DNA from: Flavobacteriaceae bacterium
GTDB lineage: Bacteria; Bacteroidota; Bacteroidia; Flavobacteriales; Flavobacteriaceae
NCBI GenBank assembly: GCA_024638165.1
Contig: JAHEKV010000002.1
Location: forward strand, 151,134 to 215,133
Direction of reading: 5' to 3'
DNA length: 64,000 nt
Shown here: positions 1 to 8,390 of the stretch, piece after piece
How the letters are laid out: every line of letters begins with the position of its first letter
How positions within the stretch are numbered: position 1 is the stretch's first letter
The notes under the pieces: generated by a model
Told to the model about the DNA's origin: nothing
The model's input: only the letters and a program-made list of their open reading frames with translations
The model's database searches: none
Translations under genes and position numbers: made by a program

Positions 1-1196
1 TTATGGAGGATGGTATCGAGGTTGCCCCCGGCGATCGAATTGCATTTAAAACGGGAGAGAGGTTCGTCGGAAACAAGGAGGAGGTTTACATGACCTATCC
101 TGAATTTCCAAGAGATGTTAAGCCAGGAGAACGTATTCTTCTCGATGACGGAAAGTTATTGTTTAGGGTGGTTGAAACCAACGGTACAGATACTGTTGTT
201 GCCGAGGTTGAACAAGGCGGGCCATTAAAATCTAAAAAGGGGGTTAATCTTCCTAATACGAATATTTCGCTTCCCGCACTCACTCCTAAGGATATTGAGG
301 ATGCGATCTTCGCAATTTCACTACAGGTCGATTGGCTTGCGCTTTCTTTTGTTCGTCACGCACAGGACATCAAAGATCTTCAAGAACTGATTGCAAAGCA
401 TTCCGATTACAAGATTCCGATCATCTCTAAAATCGAAAAACCAGAAGCAATTACCAACATCGATGAGATCGTTGCTCTTAGTGATGGTATTATGGTTGCA
501 CGTGGTGATTTAGGGGTTGAAGTGCCTGCTGAAGAAGTTCCTTTACTCCAGAAGCAACTTGTTCAAAAGTCAAAAGAAGCACGTATCCCAGTAGTGATTG
601 CTACGCAGATGATGGAGACCATGATGGACAGTTTAACACCTACCCGTGCTGAAGTAAATGATGTTGGAAACTCTGTTATGGATGGAGCCGATGCGGTTAT
701 GCTTTCAGGAGAAACTTCTGTAGGACAATATCCTGTTGAAGTAGTTGCAAAAATGGCATCTATTATTCGTGCGGTTGAAAACGTAGATACTTTCTGTTCT
801 CAAGCCAAGCCTTCACTTATTCGTACCAATCGCTTCGTTTCAAAAGCCGTATGTCATCACGCCGCGCTACTTGCCAATGAGGTAGAAGCGAAAACGATTA
901 TGACTCTTACGAATTCTGGTTATACAGCGTTTCAGGTGTCTTCTTGGAGACCAAAATCATTTATTTTGGCTTTCACAGATAACCGTAGAATATTAGGACG
1001 CCTAAATCTTCTTTGGGGTGTTTATGCACACTATTACGACAAATACGGGTCTACCGATGAAACAGTGGAAGACATCATTGGTATCGCAAAAGAAAACAAG
1101 TATCTCGCAAAAGGAGATATGGCGATAACCTTGACCTCTATGCCTATAGAGAAAAAAGGAATGGTAAATAGTCTTCGAGTTACTGAAGTAGATTAA
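1..1196 (+). CDS. pyk: Pyruvate kinase, N-terminally cut by the window edge
   Basis: Pyruvate kinase makes pyruvate and ATP from phosphoenolpyruvate and ADP in the last step of glycolysis (cytoplasm). The visible 397 residues begin inside the B domain. The family signature IISKIEKPEAI lies near residues 140-150, followed by DGIMVARGDLGVE, ATQMMETM, PTRAEVNDV and AVMLSGETS, all typical of the TIM-barrel active site. The last 120 or so residues are the C-terminal regulatory domain. Family members are about 470-480 aa, so roughly 80 residues lie outside the window; the ATG at position 3 is most likely internal. It is followed 9 bp later by the CYTH gene, probably in the same transcript. Confidence 0.97.
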   Translation, partial: MEDGIEVAPGDRIAFKTGERFVGNKEEVYMTYPEFPRDVKPGERILLDDGKLLFRVVETNGTDTVVAEVEQGGPLKSKKGVNLPNTNISLPALTPKDIEDAIFAISLQVDWLALSFVRHAQDIKDLQELIAKHSDYKIPIISKIEKPEAITNIDEIVALSDGIMVARGDLGVEVPAEEVPLLQKQLVQKSKEARIPVVIATQMMETMMDSLTPTRAEVNDVGNSVMDGADAVMLSGETSVGQYPVEVVAKMASIIRAVENVDTFCSQAKPSLIRTNRFVSKAVCHHAALLANEVEAKTIMTLTNSGYTAFQVSSWRPKSFILAFTDNRRILGRLNLLWGVYAHYYDKYGSTDETVEDIIGIAKENKYLAKGDMAITLTSMPIEKKGMVNSLRVTEVD

Positions 1197-1205
1197 GCTT
1201 CGGAG

Positions 1206-1679
1206 ATGAAGCCTGAGATCGAACGAAAATTTCTGCTGACCTCTGAACAAGCCTTAGCTTTAAAAGCAGAGGCTACTCATAAGAAAGAGCTGAAGCAAGG
1301 TTATTTGGCCGAAGGAGAACATGTTATCTTACGCGTTCGTATTTCTGACCAGAACGCTTATTTAACGATCAAGGAAAAGGTTAAGGGTAGTTCGAGATTA
1401 GAGTTCGAAACACCGGTTGAGCTATCTGATGCAGAAAAGTTACTCGACCTTTGTTCTAATCAGATTAAGAAAACGAGGCATCTGATCAAACGAGACTATC
1501 TGATAGAACTTGACGAATTTCATGCTGCCAATGAGGGACTCTGGCTTGCTGAGATTGAGTTCGATTCTATTGAAGAGTCTAACAGCTTTATTTCCCCTGT
1601 CGAGTTAGGGAAGGAGGTTACCGATGACTACCGGTACTATAATTCTTATCTAGTAGACCATCCTTATACCGGTTGGTAA
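1206..1679 (+). CDS. CYTH-domain protein (triphosphate tunnel metalloenzyme family)
   Basis: A 157-residue protein of the CYTH/triphosphate tunnel family, whose members hydrolyse or bind triphosphorylated substrates (inorganic triphosphate, thiamine triphosphate) or act as class IV adenylate cyclases. The hallmark ExExK motif is seen as EIERK at residues 4-8. Alternating basic and acidic strands follow (ILRVRI, YLTIKEK, RLEFETPV, IELDEF, LAEIEFDS), as expected of the tunnel. The ATG at 1206 puts the motif at the extreme N terminus, as usual. It lies 9 bp after pyk and ends 3 bp before the convergent pheS. The substrate cannot be read from sequence; short bacterial members are often triphosphatases. 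Confidence 0.88.
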   Translation: MKPEIERKFLLTSEQALALKAEATHKKELKQGYLAEGEHVILRVRISDQNAYLTIKEKVKGSSRLEFETPVELSDAEKLLDLCSNQIKKTRHLIKRDYLIELDEFHAANEGLWLAEIEFDSIEESNSFISPVELGKEVTDDYRYYNSYLVDHPYTGW

Positions 1680-1682
1680 ATT

Positions 1683-2702
1683 TTAGTGGAGCCCTTTGAA
1701 CTGCTCTAGAAAACGAAGGTCATTCTCGCTGAGCAGTCTGATATCAGGGATTTGATGCAATAACAGGGCGATTCGATCGATACCCATTCCGAATGCGTAT
1801 CCAGAGTATTCTTCAGGGTCAATTCCACAGTTTTTCAGCACATTAGGGTCAACCATCCCGCACCCCATGATTTCTAACCATCCCGTACCCTTAGTCATAC
1901 GGTAATCGGTTTCGGTTTCAAGACCCCAGTATACATCTACCTCTGCACTGGGTTCAGTAAATGGGAAATAAGAAGGTCGAAGACGAATCTCTGATTTTCC
2001 AAAAAGTTCCGTAGTAAAGTATTGAAGGGTCTGTTTTAGATCAGCGAATGATACATTTTTATCGATGTATAGACCTTCGATCTGATGAAAGAAACAATGT
2101 GATCTAGCCGAAATAGCTTCGTTTCTGTAAACTCTTCCCGGTGAAATGGTTCGAATAGGAGGCTTGTTTTCTTCCATGAAACGTACCTGAACTGATGAGG
2201 TATGTGTTCTAAGAAGGATGTCAGGATCGGTCTGAATAAAGAAGGTGTCTTGCATATCTCTTGCCGGATGGTGATCAGGCAAATTAAGCGCAGTAAAATT
2301 GTGCCAGTCATCTTCGATTTCTGGTCCTTCAGAAACGGTAAAACCAATGGTTGAAAAAATGTCGATGATGCGGTTTCTAACGATAGAAATAGGGTGCCTA
2401 GATCCCACCTCGATTGGGAATCCTGGTCGGGTAAGATCTTGTTTTGGCGCTGATTTTCGTTCGTTAGATTTCAGCACTGCTTTTTGTTCATCCAGTTTCT
2501 CTTGAACTTTTGTCTTGAGTTCATTGACTACCTGTCCGAAAGCTTTTTTGTCTTCAGGAGCGACCGATTTGAAGGCGGCGAAAAACGTGTTTAGTAATCC
2601 TTTCTTTCCCAGGTATTCTAATCGAAACGATTCTAGCGCCTCAGTAGATGAAGCTTCAAACTGTTTGACTTTTTCTATATGGCCTTTAATTTCCTCGATC
2701 AT
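1683..2702 (-). CDS. pheS: Phenylalanyl-tRNA synthetase alpha subunit
   Basis: The catalytic alpha subunit of the heterotetrameric phenylalanine-tRNA ligase. The 339 aa match the usual length. An N-terminal coiled-coil region (about residues 1-90) precedes the class II core: RNEAISARSHCFFHQIEGL is motif 2 and GMGIDRIALLL, near residue 305, is motif 3. GTGWLEIMGCGMVDP is the typical strand before motif 3. The beta subunit gene is not in this window. A TAAATTTG promoter box sits 17 nt upstream of the ATG. The gene is convergent with the CYTH gene and divergent from the SulP gene. Confidence 0.97.
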   Translation of the reverse strand: MIEEIKGHIEKVKQFEASSTEALESFRLEYLGKKGLLNTFFAAFKSVAPEDKKAFGQVVNELKTKVQEKLDEQKAVLKSNERKSAPKQDLTRPGFPIEVGSRHPISIVRNRIIDIFSTIGFTVSEGPEIEDDWHNFTALNLPDHHPARDMQDTFFIQTDPDILLRTHTSSVQVRFMEENKPPIRTISPGRVYRNEAISARSHCFFHQIEGLYIDKNVSFADLKQTLQYFTTELFGKSEIRLRPSYFPFTEPSAEVDVYWGLETETDYRMTKGTGWLEIMGCGMVDPNVLKNCGIDPEEYSGYAFGMGIDRIALLLHQIPDIRLLSENDLRFLEQFKGLH

Positions 2703-2719
2703 GATTCTGAAATATCCGA

Positions 2720-2727
2720 CAAATTTA
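2720..2727 (-). promoter_or_regulatory. Putative -7 promoter box for pheS
   Basis: On the minus strand the bases read TAAATTTG, a match to the Bacteroidota -7 consensus TAnnTTTG, 17 nt before the pheS ATG. No clear -33 TTG at the standard spacing was seen. Confidence 0.5.
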
Positions 2728-2794
2728 ATAAAACCTCTGAGAGGCCTTAGGCGAGGCCAATTATTATTTGTTATTTTAGAGAAAACGCTAACCG

Positions 2795-4366
2795 ATGAAT
2801 AATTTAAAGTCTGATTTTCCAGCTAGTATTGTTGTTTTCTTTGTTGCCTTACCTCTTTGTTTAGGGATTGCATTAGCCTCAGGAGCCCCTCTTATATCCG
2901 GGTTAATCGCAGGAATTGTAGGAGGTATTATCGTAGGTTCCTTGAGTGGCTCCCAAATAGGAGTAAGTGGCCCAGCGGCGGGTTTAGCGGCGATCGTATT
3001 AACGGCTATTACAAGTTTAGGAGGTTTTGAAACCTTTTTGGTTGCCGTGGTTTTAGCGGGAATTTTTCAAATTATTTTAGGAGCAATGAAGGCTGGTGTT
3101 ATTGGATATTTCTTTCCAGCATCAGTCATCAAGGGAATGCTTTCGGCCATCGGAATCATCATTATTCTAAAACAAATTCCTCACTTTTTCGGCTATGATG
3201 CAGACTGGGAGGGAGATCTTAGCTTTATCGAAGCCGATGGTGGTAATACCTTTAGTCGTCTTTTTATGACGGTGAAACAAATTAGCACAGGATCTACCAT
3301 CATTTCTGTTATTTCTTTAGCTCTTTTAATTTTATGGGATAAAGTATTAATTCACAAGGGAGCAATTTTCAGAATTATTCAAGGCCCCATCGTCGCGGTT
3401 GCACTGGGCATTATTTACTCAATATCCTTTTCAGGAGATGCTACTTTAGGAATTTCACCTGAGCATCTTGTAGCCGTGCCTATTTTTGATTTAAGTGCGG
3501 GAATAGCAAACCAACTCACCTTTCCAAACTTTGCCGCAATTCAAAATACTGAGGTTTGGATAGTCGCTATTACTATATGTGTAGTCGCTAGTTTAGAGAC
3601 GCTACTTTGTGTGGAGGCGACAGATAAAATAGATCCACATAAAAGGGTAACTCCAACGAATCGAGAGTTATTTGCTCAAGGTGTGGGTAATGTCATCTCA
3701 GGGGTAATAGGAGGTCTGCCGATCACCCAAGTAATTGTGAGAAGCTCGGCTAATATCCAATCGAGAAATAAGACTAAGGCATCAGCCATTATTCACGGAT
3801 TCCTATTGCTTATTGCCGTATTTATTCTACCCAATGTGATTAATCTTATTCCTTTATCAGTTCTAGCTGCTATACTGTTAATGGTAGGATATAAATTGGC
3901 TAAACCGGCGCTATTCAAATCGATGTATCGCTTAGGTAAAAAGCAGTTTGTACCTTTTATCGTTACTATTGTAGGCATTGTGTTTACCGATCTTTTGGTA
4001 GGGATCATTATGGGTCTTGCAACTTCTTTGGTAATTATTCTTCTCGAAAGCTTTAATAACTCTCACTTCATGCATTTGAAAAAAGAAGAGAGCTTAAGTA
4101 GTATTGTTTTAGCCGAAGAGGTGACCTTTTTTAATAAGGCCGCTATACTAAAATCTCTTCAAGAAATCCCTGATGGAAATAAGCTTGAAATCGATTTTAG
4201 AGCAACGGTGTTCATTGATTACGACGTTATCGAGATTCTTCATGAATTTCAAGAAAAGGCGTCAGAAAGAGACATCTCGATAACCTTCATCTTCGAAAAA
4301 GAGAAGGTCGAGTCGCCAACGAATCTAATTGAACGACTTTTAGATAAGAGAAAAGTTCAAGCTTAG
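2795..4366 (+). CDS. SulP-family inorganic anion transporter with STAS domain
   Basis: A 523-residue inner-membrane transporter of the SulP (SLC26-like) family, moving sulfate, bicarbonate or related anions. The N terminus DFPASIVVFFVALPLCLGIA starts the first transmembrane segment; about 10-12 hydrophobic helices run to residue 410 or so, with the conserved SGPAAGLAAIV segment. The cytoplasmic C terminus (about 425-515) has STAS-domain character (EVTFFNKAAIL, LEIDFRATVFIDYD). The neighbouring convergent gene is a beta-carbonic anhydrase. SulP/carbonic anhydrase linkage suggests bicarbonate as substrate, which is inference. The ATG at 2795 starts a typical short cytoplasmic leader. Confidence 0.93.
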   Translation: MNNLKSDFPASIVVFFVALPLCLGIALASGAPLISGLIAGIVGGIIVGSLSGSQIGVSGPAAGLAAIVLTAITSLGGFETFLVAVVLAGIFQIILGAMKAGVIGYFFPASVIKGMLSAIGIIIILKQIPHFFGYDADWEGDLSFIEADGGNTFSRLFMTVKQISTGSTIISVISLALLILWDKVLIHKGAIFRIIQGPIVAVALGIIYSISFSGDATLGISPEHLVAVPIFDLSAGIANQLTFPNFAAIQNTEVWIVAITICVVASLETLLCVEATDKIDPHKRVTPTNRELFAQGVGNVISGVIGGLPITQVIVRSSANIQSRNKTKASAIIHGFLLLIAVFILPNVINLIPLSVLAAILLMVGYKLAKPALFKSMYRLGKKQFVPFIVTIVGIVFTDLLVGIIMGLATSLVIILLESFNNSHFMHLKKEESLSSIVLAEEVTFFNKAAILKSLQEIPDGNKLEIDFRATVFIDYDVIEILHEFQEKASERDISITFIFEKEKVESPTNLIERLLDKRKVQA

Positions 4367-4373
4367 TACAGGC

Positions 4374-5003
4374 TTAATCGAGGAAACTCACCTGACCTGT
4401 ATTTACATCGTACATGGCCCCAACGATGGTAATTTTACCATCTTCTTCTAGGCGTCTAAGAACGTTTGATTTAACGCGGATGTTTTCTACCGATCGTAGT
4501 ACATTATTTTTTGCTACTTCATTCACAAATGGAAGGTTTGAAGAATTACGCATGGAGGGATCATTGGGTTCAACGGTCTCTTTTACAGAGGCATTGATCT
4601 TTGAAAGTAGACTGGTTAAATTTCCTAATTCGACACTGTCACAGGCTCCTTTAACCGCCCCACATGAGGTATGACCTAGAACAATAATGGCTTTAGATCC
4701 TGCTGCGGCACATCCAAACTCTAAGCTACCCAATATGTCTTCATTAATAATATTACCTGCTACAGTTGCAACGAATAAGGATCCAATTCCTTGATCAAAA
4801 ACAGTAGTTGCAGGTACTCTTGAGTCAATACAACCAACGATACATGCAAAAGGAAATTGTCCTTTCGAAGTCTCTTCAACTTGAGCAAGCAAGTCTCGTT
4901 CTCTCATCTCACGACTAACAAATCGTTGGTTACCTTCCTTTAAAAGTTCGATGGCTTCTTTCGGAGACAAATTTGATTGACTTTCTGCTGTTTGAGTTGG
5001 CAT
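4374..5003 (-). CDS. Beta-class carbonic anhydrase
   Basis: Interconverts carbon dioxide and bicarbonate using zinc. The zinc ligands are visible: Cys58, then Asp60-Ser-Arg62 (CIDSR), and His111/Cys114 in GHTSCGAVKGA. The 209-aa length suits the family. No convincing signal peptide is seen; the N terminus MPTQTAESQSNLSPKEA is polar, suggesting a cytoplasmic enzyme. It ends 7 bp from the SulP transporter on the opposite strand. Together they could supply or balance intracellular bicarbonate (inferred from linkage). Confidence 0.96.
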   Translation of the reverse strand: MPTQTAESQSNLSPKEAIELLKEGNQRFVSREMRERDLLAQVEETSKGQFPFACIVGCIDSRVPATTVFDQGIGSLFVATVAGNIINEDILGSLEFGCAAAGSKAIIVLGHTSCGAVKGACDSVELGNLTSLLSKINASVKETVEPNDPSMRNSSNLPFVNEVAKNNVLRSVENIRVKSNVLRRLEEDGKITIVGAMYDVNTGQVSFLD

Positions 5004-5054
5004 AGCGATTAATTTAGATCTTAGTAAAAGGTAGCAAAAATTCTAAATAAACCA

Positions 5055-5801
5055 CTACTCTCGAATAAATCGAATCGATGAAGCCGTAATCCAACCTGTT
5101 TGACCGTTCGCAATTTCGATCTTCTGAAAGTTTTCAAAAGTTTCTTGCGGTCTTACCTTGGTGCCTTCGTGTAATTCAAAAGCAACAGGAGCATCCATTT
5201 TTGGGTCACTAAGTACCGTTACCGCCGGCTCAAATACAATGGCATATTGCTCTAATCGTTCGCTGCTCTGAATAAAAAGAAGAACTAAAAAGGCCATCGA
5301 TGCTACAATCAGACTAGGGACGGCTATTTTTCCTAAACGGGGTTTTGCAGCATTTGCAAGGACAAATATTAGCCCGAAAATAAGGCTAGTCACAGCCCAA
5401 CCTTCAGAGTTCATCAGACCTGCCAAAAAGGTATAAACTCGTTTTGCAATGGAGTCGGGTAGTGGTTCAATTCGGTCGATCCGTTGATTCTCTGCGAACT
5501 GCAAATTCGTTAGTAGGTCAACATCCTTCTTGAAGTGGAGCAAACCTCTTTCGTAATAGAGAATGCTGGATGCCGTTTGACCGTTTTTATAATAGGCGTT
5601 ACCTAAATTTAAATAGACTTCTTTCGAATGTAGTCCTTCAGCTAATACCTCCTGATAAGCTTTTATGGCAGTATCATAATCCTCTTCAAGATAGGCTTTA
5701 TTACCGCTCTCAAAGGCTACTATTCCTTTTTTAAAAGGAGCTTCTTGCGCAGTAATTGTGAGTCCTAAAAAAAGTGCAATAAGTAGGATTAAGCTTCGCA
5801 T
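5055..5801 (-). CDS. batE: BatE: TPR protein with C-terminal SH3-like domain
   Basis: Last gene of the Bat operon. The track opens at a TTG (5822), but the ATG at 5801 gives a clean signal peptide (MRSLILLIALFLGLTITAQ) and is preferred: 248 aa. After the signal, TPR repeats cover about residues 25-100 (AYQEVLAEGLHSKEVYLNLGN region). Two transmembrane helices follow (GLIFVLANA; VPSLIVASMAFLVLLF). A C-terminal bacterial SH3-like domain contains EGTKVRPQETFENFQKIE and GQTGWI. It starts 4 nt after the batD stop, consistent with translational coupling. Bat proteins are linked to aerotolerance and envelope stress in Bacteroides and Leptospira; the molecular role is not settled. Confidence 0.9.
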   Translation of the reverse strand: MRSLILLIALFLGLTITAQEAPFKKGIVAFESGNKAYLEEDYDTAIKAYQEVLAEGLHSKEVYLNLGNAYYKNGQTASSILYYERGLLHFKKDVDLLTNLQFAENQRIDRIEPLPDSIAKRVYTFLAGLMNSEGWAVTSLIFGLIFVLANAAKPRLGKIAVPSLIVASMAFLVLLFIQSSERLEQYAIVFEPAVTVLSDPKMDAPVAFELHEGTKVRPQETFENFQKIEIANGQTGWITASSIRFIRE

Positions 5802-5805
5802 AGAC

Positions 5806-7557
5806 TTATAAAAGATCGTCAATTATGTTATGAAGTATTTTTAAATCTTCTTCGATTCGAGCACTTGCTGAGCCACTATACCTAACCATAAGGATTCGGT
5901 CATTAATGGTATTTATTCGCTCAATTAGGCCTTTATCAGCACCCAGTGTTTGAAGTTTTTCTTCTCGCTCCTGTGTAGAGGCCGTAGACAAATCGACTCC
6001 GGAATACTTTTCTAGGCATAAGAATAGAATTTCGGAGGCGATAGAATAAAATTCAGGATTTTGTTCTCTAGCTAGTTTGTCTGCTCGTTTTAAAAGCGTT
6101 TTGATTTTTTTCGGAAGCGCCTTTTTAGCCCCTTGAGCTGACGATCCTAGACGTGTTTTAAGCGTCTTTATGATAGAATTTATGGTGAATCCTAATATAA
6201 GGAGTAGAGCCAAGATGAGGTAATAGGCATTACTCTCAAACCAGGGAGAACTAATCATCGTGACGAGGCTTGTTTGATAAGCATTCGATTTGAACCCAGA
6301 AGTAACAGGAGTGTTTTTCTCTACGATTGGTGTTGATGCGCTTGTGTTAGGAAGCAGCGTACTTCCTTCTACCGTAAGATCAAAGAGATCACTATTTAGT
6401 GTTTTGTAGCTTTTTGTATTCGGATCGAAATAGGTAAAGGCTACGGGGTCGACAGGATAGCTTCCTGCATATCTCGGTACTACAGTATAAGAATCGGTCA
6501 CCGAGCCGTTCATACCTTCTCTGTTTACCCTTACGTTATCGGTATATTCGGGATCGTACTTTTCGAGTGCTGACGGCAAACTTAATTCAGGGATAGATAG
6601 TAATTTCAGATTCCCTTTCCCGCTAATCTTAACTTTGATTTGGGTAGATTCGTTGGCCTCTAAGCTGGTTCTACTTGCATCTACTGACAGCTCAAAATCT
6701 CCTACGGCACCACTAAAATCAGAAGGTTTTCCCTCTTCTGGTAGCTCTCTCACATTAATGCTAAGGTCTCCCGCTTTGACTGTTTTTGTTGCCGACCTCA
6801 TGATTGGATCACCAAAGAAGTCTCTTCTCCCGGTAGGTATTTGAACATAGAGCTCAAGTGCAAAAGGATCTAAGGCTAATGAACCAGATTTTTGAGGGTA
6901 TAATACTACTGTTTTTAAATCTACCGCGTTGAAACTTTCGTTTTTGAAGGTGGTTCTTCGCGTTTCGTATTCCTTTATAGGTAAGTCTTGGCTCCAGAAA
7001 TTTTTATAGGTCGGGTTCTCAACAGGAATGAAATTATTAATGTATACCCTCGGAGAAAAATAGAGAGTATAGGTCACCAAAACCCCTTGATTTAAGTATG
7101 GCCTGTCATTGGATAATGTTGCAACCAGGTAAAGGCTTTCATCGGCGATATCTTGCGCGGTCTTTGGAGCATTGGGGTTATCGATGGGCTCTGTCACTAG
7201 AACCGTTTTAGGGTCAGTGTTATAAACGGTATTATCGATGGTTATTGACGCGCTATCAATGATTAATTGTCCTTGCTTTTTGGGTCTAAGAACATAGGTG
7301 TACGATTTAGAAAAACTCCGCTTGCCATTGATAAAGGAAGAGCTGATTGATTGTGAAGGACCCATGAGTACCTCAAAATTCTCAAAGGAAGGTGCTTCAA
7401 AAAAATCACCATCCTTATTCATTTCAAAAGAAACTCTTAGACGTTCGTTTTGGCCTAGTTTAGCTTTACTCAAGATCGCTTCGAACTTGATGTCATTATC
7501 CTGAGCCTTTGCGACTAGACTGAAAAGAGAAAATAAGAGTACTGCCCAGCGTTTCAT
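5806..7557 (-). CDS. batD: BatD: periplasmic oxygen-tolerance family protein
   Basis: A large exported, C-terminally anchored protein of the BatD family. The start at ATG 7557 (583 aa) is chosen over the track TTG at 7563: it overlaps the batC stop as TGATG and begins a signal peptide (MKRWAVLLFSLFSLVAKAQ). Residues about 20-430 are beta-rich repeats typical of BatD. A transmembrane helix (YYLILALLLILGFTI) lies near residue 440-460, followed by a cytoplasmic helical tail of about 120 residues. It is surrounded by batC and batE. It probably forms an envelope complex with the VWA proteins BatA and BatB, by family knowledge. Confidence 0.92.
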   Translation of the reverse strand: MKRWAVLLFSLFSLVAKAQDNDIKFEAILSKAKLGQNERLRVSFEMNKDGDFFEAPSFENFEVLMGPSQSISSSFINGKRSFSKSYTYVLRPKKQGQLIIDSASITIDNTVYNTDPKTVLVTEPIDNPNAPKTAQDIADESLYLVATLSNDRPYLNQGVLVTYTLYFSPRVYINNFIPVENPTYKNFWSQDLPIKEYETRRTTFKNESFNAVDLKTVVLYPQKSGSLALDPFALELYVQIPTGRRDFFGDPIMRSATKTVKAGDLSINVRELPEEGKPSDFSGAVGDFELSVDASRTSLEANESTQIKVKISGKGNLKLLSIPELSLPSALEKYDPEYTDNVRVNREGMNGSVTDSYTVVPRYAGSYPVDPVAFTYFDPNTKSYKTLNSDLFDLTVEGSTLLPNTSASTPIVEKNTPVTSGFKSNAYQTSLVTMISSPWFESNAYYLILALLLILGFTINSIIKTLKTRLGSSAQGAKKALPKKIKTLLKRADKLAREQNPEFYSIASEILFLCLEKYSGVDLSTASTQEREEKLQTLGADKGLIERINTINDRILMVRYSGSASARIEEDLKILHNIIDDLL

Positions 7558-8390
7558 CACCAATCTTTTTCAACTTTCAATTTACGACCTTGAACCTTTT
7601 TAGCGTTCATTTTTTCTTGCACTTTATTCTCTTCATTTTGAAGAGCCTGTAATAGGTTTTCTATCTGTTGTTTAGAAAGTTCCTGAGGCTTAGGATTACC
7701 TTGAGGCTGCTTATCTTCTGGTCGTTTTCCTTGCTCCTGTTTTTGATCTCCTTCGCCTTTTTTCTGTTCTTCCTTTTCAGAACCATCTCCTTTCTCCTCC
7801 TCTGACTCTTTCTCTTTTTCTTTGGAGTCTCCTTGATCACCTTCTTTCTCCTGATCCCCCTCTTTATCCTCCTGATCGTTCTCTTTATTTTCCTCGTTTT
7901 CTTGTTGATCCTGTTGATCTTGATCTTGATTTTGATCCTGATTCTGTTCTTGCTGTTGCTCTTGCTCTTCTTTTTTCTTTTTTGCTAAAGCGAGATTATA
8001 CCGAGTTTCTTCATCGGTAGGATCATTTCGAAGGGCCTGTTTATAGGCTTCTATCGCATTATCGTATTCTTCCTTTTGCATATAAACATTGCCTATGTTA
8101 TGGAATGCTTTATGGGAGAGATCGGGTTGTGAGCTTCGATTTGCTGCCTCTTTTAGATGACCAAAAGCTTCCTCAATGTGATTCTCCCTGTAGAGTGTTG
8201 TTCCAAGATTGTAAGGAGCCTCAGCATAAGTGGTATCAATAGCCGATGCTTGTCGAAATAACTGTTCTGCCTTCGTTGGGGCGCTAATCTTATCGATTCC
8301 ACTATTGTTGAGCTTTTCAACCTCTATACGCTGACCATTTGCGAAGAGCCCGATGCATACGATGATATGAAAGAGTAATTGCTTTTTCAT
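7557..8390 (-). CDS. batC: BatC: TPR protein with a long Gln/Glu/Asp/Lys-rich tail
   Basis: A 277-residue exported TPR protein. A signal peptide (MKKQLLFHIIVCIGLFANG) is followed by TPR units at about residues 36-130 (AEAPYNLGTTLYREN, HKAFHNIGNVYMQKEEYDNAIEAYKQAL, EETRYNLALAKKKK). Residues about 140-235 are extremely biased to Q, E, D, K and N with short repeats such as QDQNQDQDQQDQQ. A short conserved C-terminal segment (LSKQQIENLLQALQNEE) follows. TPRs plus a charged tail are usual for BatC, although the tail is long here. The ATG at 8390 overlaps the batB stop by 4 nt. Confidence 0.9.
   Translation of the reverse strand: MKKQLLFHIIVCIGLFANGQRIEVEKLNNSGIDKISAPTKAEQLFRQASAIDTTYAEAPYNLGTTLYRENHIEEAFGHLKEAANRSSQPDLSHKAFHNIGNVYMQKEEYDNAIEAYKQALRNDPTDEETRYNLALAKKKKEEQEQQQEQNQDQNQDQDQQDQQENEENKENDQEDKEGDQEKEGDQGDSKEKEKESEEEKGDGSEKEEQKKGEGDQKQEQGKRPEDKQPQGNPKPQELSKQQIENLLQALQNEENKVQEKMNAKKVQGRKLKVEKDW
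7690..7985 (-). repeat. Low-complexity coding tract in batC
   Basis: Read on the minus strand, this stretch encodes almost only Gln, Glu, Asp, Lys, Asn, Gly and Ser in short imperfect repeats. It is a likely site of length variation between strains through slippage. Boundaries are approximate. Confidence 0.7.

Noticed and set aside
2036-2347. ORF of 103 aa on the minus strand inside pheS
   Set aside because: It is an out-of-frame shadow of the clearly recognisable pheS and has no motif of its own.
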